Source: Syntrophaceae bacterium
Lineage (GTDB): Bacteria > Desulfobacterota > SM23-61
Reading direction: 5' to 3'
DNA: 9,304 bases
Assembly: GCA_003154025.1 (NCBI GenBank)
Contig: PMCE01000136.1
Span: 4,940 to 14,243, forward strand
Part shown: one piece after another, positions 6,904-9,304 of the stretch
Numbering within the stretch: position 1 is the first letter of the stretch
Layout: every line of letters starts with the position of its first letter
The notes under the pieces: model-generated
The model's input: only the letters and a program-made list of their open reading frames with translations
What the model was told of the DNA's origin: nothing
Database searches by the model: none
Program-made: the position numbers and the translations under genes

Positions 6904-7629
6904 TTATCCTGTCACCCCATGCCGTTGAAGGGTCTGAAGGATCGTGGACCTTACCTTTTCCAATACCGTATCCCGGTCCTCCTCAGCATAAGAGGAGGTC
7001 TCCACCGGGTCCCCGACAATTACGTTCATCGTCCCCGGTTTTATGCGGAAGGCCCTCTTGGGAAACAGCTTATGGCCATCCAGGATGGTAATAGGCACGA
7101 TGGGAAGCTTGGCCTTGAGGGCCAGGACGACCCCGCCTTTCTTGAAGGCCTGCAGTTTCCCGCCCACGTTCCGGGTTCCTTCCGCAAAGAAGTAGGGGCT
7201 GATCCCGTCCTTCAATTCATGGATGACCTTGTTGATTCTCGCCACCGCCTGGGGGCTGTCCTTCCGGTCGATGAAGATGACCTTCGCCCGCCGCGCCGCC
7301 CAGCCGAACAGGGGGATTTTTTCCAGAGAACTCTTTCCTATGAACCGTAAGGTGTTGGAGAGCTTGATGGCCACGGCAAGCGGGTCCAGATTACTGGAAT
7401 GGTTGGAGATAAAGACGTAAGACCGTCCCTGATCGATCTTTCCCATGCCCTCTACCTGGACTTTTACCCGGTTCGTCTTCATGACCAGAAAGGCCCAAAG
7501 TTTTCCGATTTTATAAGGGAATCTTCCCGTTTTACTGAAGAGACTGATGAAAAGAAGAGCGGGGCCCAAAATCAGGGTATAAAGAATGGTCGTCAAGGCG
7601 GCCCAAAGGGCCAGGGTTCCGGTAATCAT
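6904..7629 (-). CDS. plsC: 1-acyl-sn-glycerol-3-phosphate acyltransferase (PlsC/LPLAT family)
   Basis: Members of this family transfer an acyl chain to lysophosphatidic acid to make phosphatidic acid at the inner membrane. The 241-residue product starts with a membrane-embedded N-terminus (hydrophobic at about 3-31). It then shows the catalytic NHSSNLD, an HX4D motif with His77 and Asp82. The substrate-binding segment FAEGTR lies at 148-153 and LPIVPITI follows from 175. The ATG at 7627-7629 has a GGAG about 7 nt upstream; an in-frame ATG 75 bp further up would add an unconserved leader and lacks such a site. The exact acyl substrate cannot be told from sequence. No convincing promoter was found upstream. 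Confidence 0.88.
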   Translation of the reverse strand: MITGTLALWAALTTILYTLILGPALLFISLFSKTGRFPYKIGKLWAFLVMKTNRVKVQVEGMGKIDQGRSYVFISNHSSNLDPLAVAIKLSNTLRFIGKSSLEKIPLFGWAARRAKVIFIDRKDSPQAVARINKVIHELKDGISPYFFAEGTRNVGGKLQAFKKGGVVLALKAKLPIVPITILDGHKLFPKRAFRIKPGTMNVIVGDPVETSSYAEEDRDTVLEKVRSTILQTLQRHGVTG

Positions 7630-7771
7630 AATAACTCCCCCCCTCAGGATTGATTCTGAGACCCGACCAGAGACAGATTTTAAGGGAAAAATGGCAGCCT
7701 GCACATAGCTCGGATAGGATTATTTTTTTTAACACATTTGGGGATGAATTGCAATGTCTTTAACCCACAGA

Positions 7772-7812
7772 GACCCATTTCTCCTTTGTAGGGGCAGGAA
7801 ATCCATTCCCGC
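7772..7812. repeat. GACCC...TGTAGGGG hairpin element, copy 2
   Basis: GACCC at 7772-7776 and TGTAGGGG at 7787-7794 precede a hairpin with arms GCAGGAA (7794-7800) and TTCCCGC (7806-7812) around ATCCA, with one A-C mismatch. It shares its layout with the element at 6869-6900. It lies upstream of the acyltransferase gene and just before the dehydrogenase remnant. Confidence 0.35.
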
Positions 7813-7822
7813 TTCCGAATGA

Positions 7823-7951
<129 letters not shown>

Positions 7952-7954
7952 GGA

Positions 7955-8029
7955 AGTATTGCGGTGTTGCCGTGCTGCAGTTCCAAGAAATAAAACAGCA
8001 GTACGGCAGAACCGCAGGACGGCAGAACT
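7955..8029. repeat. inverted octamer-repeat array
   Basis: Four tandem 8-bp units start at 7998, 8006, 8014 and 8022 on the + strand, each GCAGNACN. Three units with consensus GCARNACN lie on the - strand at 7971-7978, 7963-7970 and 7955-7962. The two half-arrays face each other across a 19-nt A-rich spacer. Bases 7960-7978 can pair with 7998-8016 as a 19-bp stem with one mismatch (7966/8010) and two G-U pairs. The array begins three bases after the dehydrogenase remnant and ends 14 bases before the cupin stop. It could end or protect the cupin transcript, but no T-run follows. Confidence 0.7.
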
Positions 8030-8043
8030 TTCTTCATTCTTGA

Positions 8044-8385
8044 TTAGAACAGGGGCGGGGTGAAAACGTCGTAATTTAACACATTCTCGGTCACGTTGTA
8101 GATCCGGTGTTTGGTGTTCTTCGGCACCCGGATGAAAGTTCCCTTCTCGAGGGTGAACTCGCCCACCCCGTCAATCCACATCTTGGCCTTCCCGGCCATA
8201 ATGAAAATGATGTCCTCCTGCGTTTCATGCACATGCTCGGGGATCTCTTTCCCGGCGGGAATGCTTACCAGGAAGATGGTTATGTCCCCCCGGTCATCTT
8301 TCTTGGTTAAGAGATTCTTGATCTGAATGGGGAGAAAAGGATGAGGAGTCCAGGGTAACTCCCGTTCTTTTTTAACGACCTTCAT
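8044..8385 (-). CDS. small single-domain cupin protein
   Basis: The 113-residue product is one cupin beta-barrel. Motif 1 is visible as PAGKEIPEHVHETQEDIIFIMAG with metal ligands His51, His53 and Glu57. Motif 2 is PKNTKHRIYN with His93, giving a full 3-His/1-Glu metal site. Such stand-alone cupins range from isomerases and dioxygenases to sugar or ligand sensors, and the sequence does not tell which. The ATG at 8383-8385 has a strong AAGGAGG about 5 nt upstream; a further ATG 63 bp upstream has no comparable site. The gene is monocistronic by layout, bounded downstream by the octamer array and upstream by the divergent region shared with the TRAP gene. Confidence 0.85.
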   Translation of the reverse strand: MKVVKKERELPWTPHPFLPIQIKNLLTKKDDRGDITIFLVSIPAGKEIPEHVHETQEDIIFIMAGKAKMWIDGVGEFTLEKGTFIRVPKNTKHRIYNVTENVLNYDVFTPPLF

Positions 8386-8443
8386 ATAGCCTCCTTTATG
8401 AATCCGGTAGTCAAACTGTCGCTTGGGCATTTTTTGATCCTCA

Positions 8444-8471
8444 ACCATTGATTACTGACCACTGCCCATTT
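8444..8471. repeat. short heptamer-periodic repeat
   Basis: Four 7-bp units start at 8444, 8451, 8458 and 8465: ACCATTG, ATTACTG, ACCACTG and a decayed CCCATTT. They lie upstream of the cupin gene. With so few degenerate units chance cannot be ruled out; it is listed because the same period occurs in two other gaps of this window. Confidence 0.4.
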
Positions 8472-8552
8472 GTTCCAGATCTATCGCTCACTGCAAGGAC
8501 CTTTTCATTCGCCATAACCTATGACCGGGTACCCATCGCCCACAATTGGTTC

Positions 8553-8558
8553 ATTATA
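8553..8558 (-). promoter_or_regulatory. possible -10 element of a cupin promoter
   Basis: The - strand reads TATAAT here, a perfect sigma70 -10 hexamer about 170 bp upstream of the cupin ATG. No good -35 hexamer stands 16-18 bp further up, so an activator would be needed or the match is chance. Confidence 0.25.
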
Positions 8559-8588
8559 GCCCATTCCGGTCGCCCCGGGTCTTTCTTC

Positions 8589-8617
8589 TTGACACAGAAC
8601 CCCCTTTTCCCTATACT
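8589..8617 (+). promoter_or_regulatory. sigma70-type promoter for the TRAP binding-protein gene
   Basis: A perfect -35 TTGACA (8589-8594) and a -10 TATACT (8612-8617, five of six consensus bases) are separated by exactly 17 bp. Transcription would start near 8624, giving a leader of about 140 nt before the GTG at 8765. It is the best promoter match in the window. Confidence 0.7.
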
Positions 8618-8660
8618 CAACCCGCCTGAGAAAGAGAGTCCTTGCAAAGGAAAAAAGAAG

Positions 8661-8708
8661 ATGCGAAATAAGAGCCAGCCCAGGGGCTTGAGTTTTCCGG
8701 CCCCATGA
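8661..8708 (+). CDS. possible 15-codon leader peptide in the TRAP gene leader
   Basis: Within the predicted leader RNA, an ATG at 8661 preceded by a purine-rich AAGGAAAAAAGAAG opens a 15-codon frame ending at TGA 8706-8708. A weak 5-bp stem (GGGGC 8683-8687 with GCCCC 8700-8704) overlaps its end. There is no run of regulatory codons, so attenuation is not supported; it may well be fortuitous. Confidence 0.15.
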   Translation: MRNKSQPRGLSFPAP

Positions 8709-8764
8709 GAGCGGCATTAGCATAAAGGAGTGCAACCCAAAGAGTTTTAAAAGGAGAATAAACA

Positions 8765-9304
8765 GTGATTAGGAATTTCGTTGACCGGTATGCCCTGGTA
8801 TCCATCTTCTTGGTATGCGCCCTCCTTGTGTTCGCAGTCGCCCCGGCCAAAGCGGCCGGGCCGGTGATTCTCCGGGCCGGTTCCTCGGAGCCTGAAGGAA
8901 GGTCGGCACCGGCCATGTCCATCGGTAAATTCTGTGAACTGGCCACCAAACTGAGCAACGGGGAGTTGAATGTCCAACCCTTTTACCAGTCCCTGGGTAT
9001 CGAACAGCAGTTGGCTGCGGCCATAAAAGCCGGCAGTGTGGATATAGGCTATACCTCCTCACCCAACCTGGCTCCTTTCACGGACGCCTTCCTGCTTTTC
9101 GACTTCCCCTTCCTCTTCAAGAACGACAGATCTTATATCGACGTCCTGGAGAACCATCCGGCCGGGAAGAAAGCTCTGGCCCAGTTCGAAAAGGACCTGG
9201 GCGTCAAGGTGCTGGTCATCACCAGCCAGACGTACGACGCGGAGATCAGCGGCACCAACCTGGAGACGCGAAGCAAACAGGTGAAGGTCCCGGCCGACAT
9301 CAAG
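8765..9304 (+). CDS. TRAP transporter solute-binding protein, DctP family, N-terminal part
   Basis: This is the periplasmic binding protein of a tripartite ATP-independent periplasmic (TRAP) uptake system, which imports organic acids or similar anions using an ion gradient. The gene starts with GTG at 8765, 9 nt after an AAGGAG, and is open to the right edge (180 codons seen; the family usually has about 320-350). A Sec signal peptide (hydrophobic 10-26) ends at PAKAA, with cleavage near residue 30. The mature part has the DctP pattern: VILRAGSS (34-41), KFCELATKLSNGEL, the QQLAAAIKAGSVDIGYTSS segment, FDFPFLF and the start of the VKVPADIK region. The substrate cannot be read from this part. 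The membrane subunits would be expected downstream, beyond the window. Confidence 0.9.
   Translation, partial: MIRNFVDRYALVSIFLVCALLVFAVAPAKAAGPVILRAGSSEPEGRSAPAMSIGKFCELATKLSNGELNVQPFYQSLGIEQQLAAAIKAGSVDIGYTSSPNLAPFTDAFLLFDFPFLFKNDRSYIDVLENHPAGKKALAQFEKDLGVKVLVITSQTYDAEISGTNLETRSKQVKVPADIK

Noticed and set aside
7630..7704. A longer plsC start at 7702-7704
   Set aside because: The 25 extra residues are not typical of the family, while the ATG at 7627-7629 has a good Shine-Dalgarno and begins the membrane segment.
7715..7745. Possible plsC promoter on the - strand around the run of eight T residues
   Set aside because: The best hexamer pair (TTGCAA and TAAAAA, 17 bp apart) matches consensus at only four of six positions each, which is common by chance in A+T-rich DNA.
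7955..8029. Reading the octamer array as a CRISPR array
   Set aside because: The units are 8 bp with no spacers and there are no cas genes nearby.
8386..8448. A longer cupin start at 8446-8448
   Set aside because: The ATG at 8383-8385 has an AAGGAGG at ideal distance, and the upstream ATG sits inside the heptamer repeat with no ribosome site.

Overview
The window carries nine protein-coding genes (two cut by the window edges), one gene remnant and an unusual amount of short-period repeat DNA between genes. Gene content, the G+C-rich codon use and the style of the intergenic repeats suggest a free-living Gram-negative bacterium, most likely a deltaproteobacterium in the broad sense (Desulfobacterota-like). 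That placement is an inference: there is no rRNA or other phylogenetic marker here. No tRNA, insertion sequence, CRISPR array or phage gene was seen.

Layout: positions 1-3892 read rightward: the end of rpoZ (RNA polymerase omega), pyrF (pyrimidine synthesis), a lipoprotein with a BamC-like middle and an SH3-like end, and ettA (ribosome-associated ABC-F ATPase). The 966-1082 gap holds nothing recognisable beyond a Shine-Dalgarno sequence. The 2079-2209 gap holds a heptamer-periodic, inverted repeat region directly ahead of ettA. The 168-bp gap 3893-4060 separates convergent genes and holds only a 12-nt palindrome.

Positions 4061-8385 read leftward as a block of six genes. In their own order of transcription these are a cupin, a PlsC-type acyltransferase, a DUF493/YbeD-like protein, an AAG/MPG-type 3-methyladenine DNA glycosylase, a 391-residue helical protein of unknown function, and a YkgJ-like cysteine-cluster protein. 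The last two are 18 bp apart and probably form an operon; the others are separated by 80-415 bp and may be separate units. The 7630-8043 stretch holds a short hairpin element, the C-terminal remnant of a short-chain dehydrogenase and an inverted octamer array.

From 8589 the strand switches again: a near-consensus sigma70-type promoter drives a TRAP transporter solute-binding protein (DctP family) that runs off the right edge. The 379-bp divergent region 8386-8764 also holds a small heptamer array and a possible -10 element for the cupin.

Most genes are housekeeping. I found no convincing new multi-gene system. The features most worth checking are the 7- and 8-bp periodic arrays in four intergenic regions, the 391-residue protein with its cysteine-cluster partner, and the lipoprotein's domain combination.
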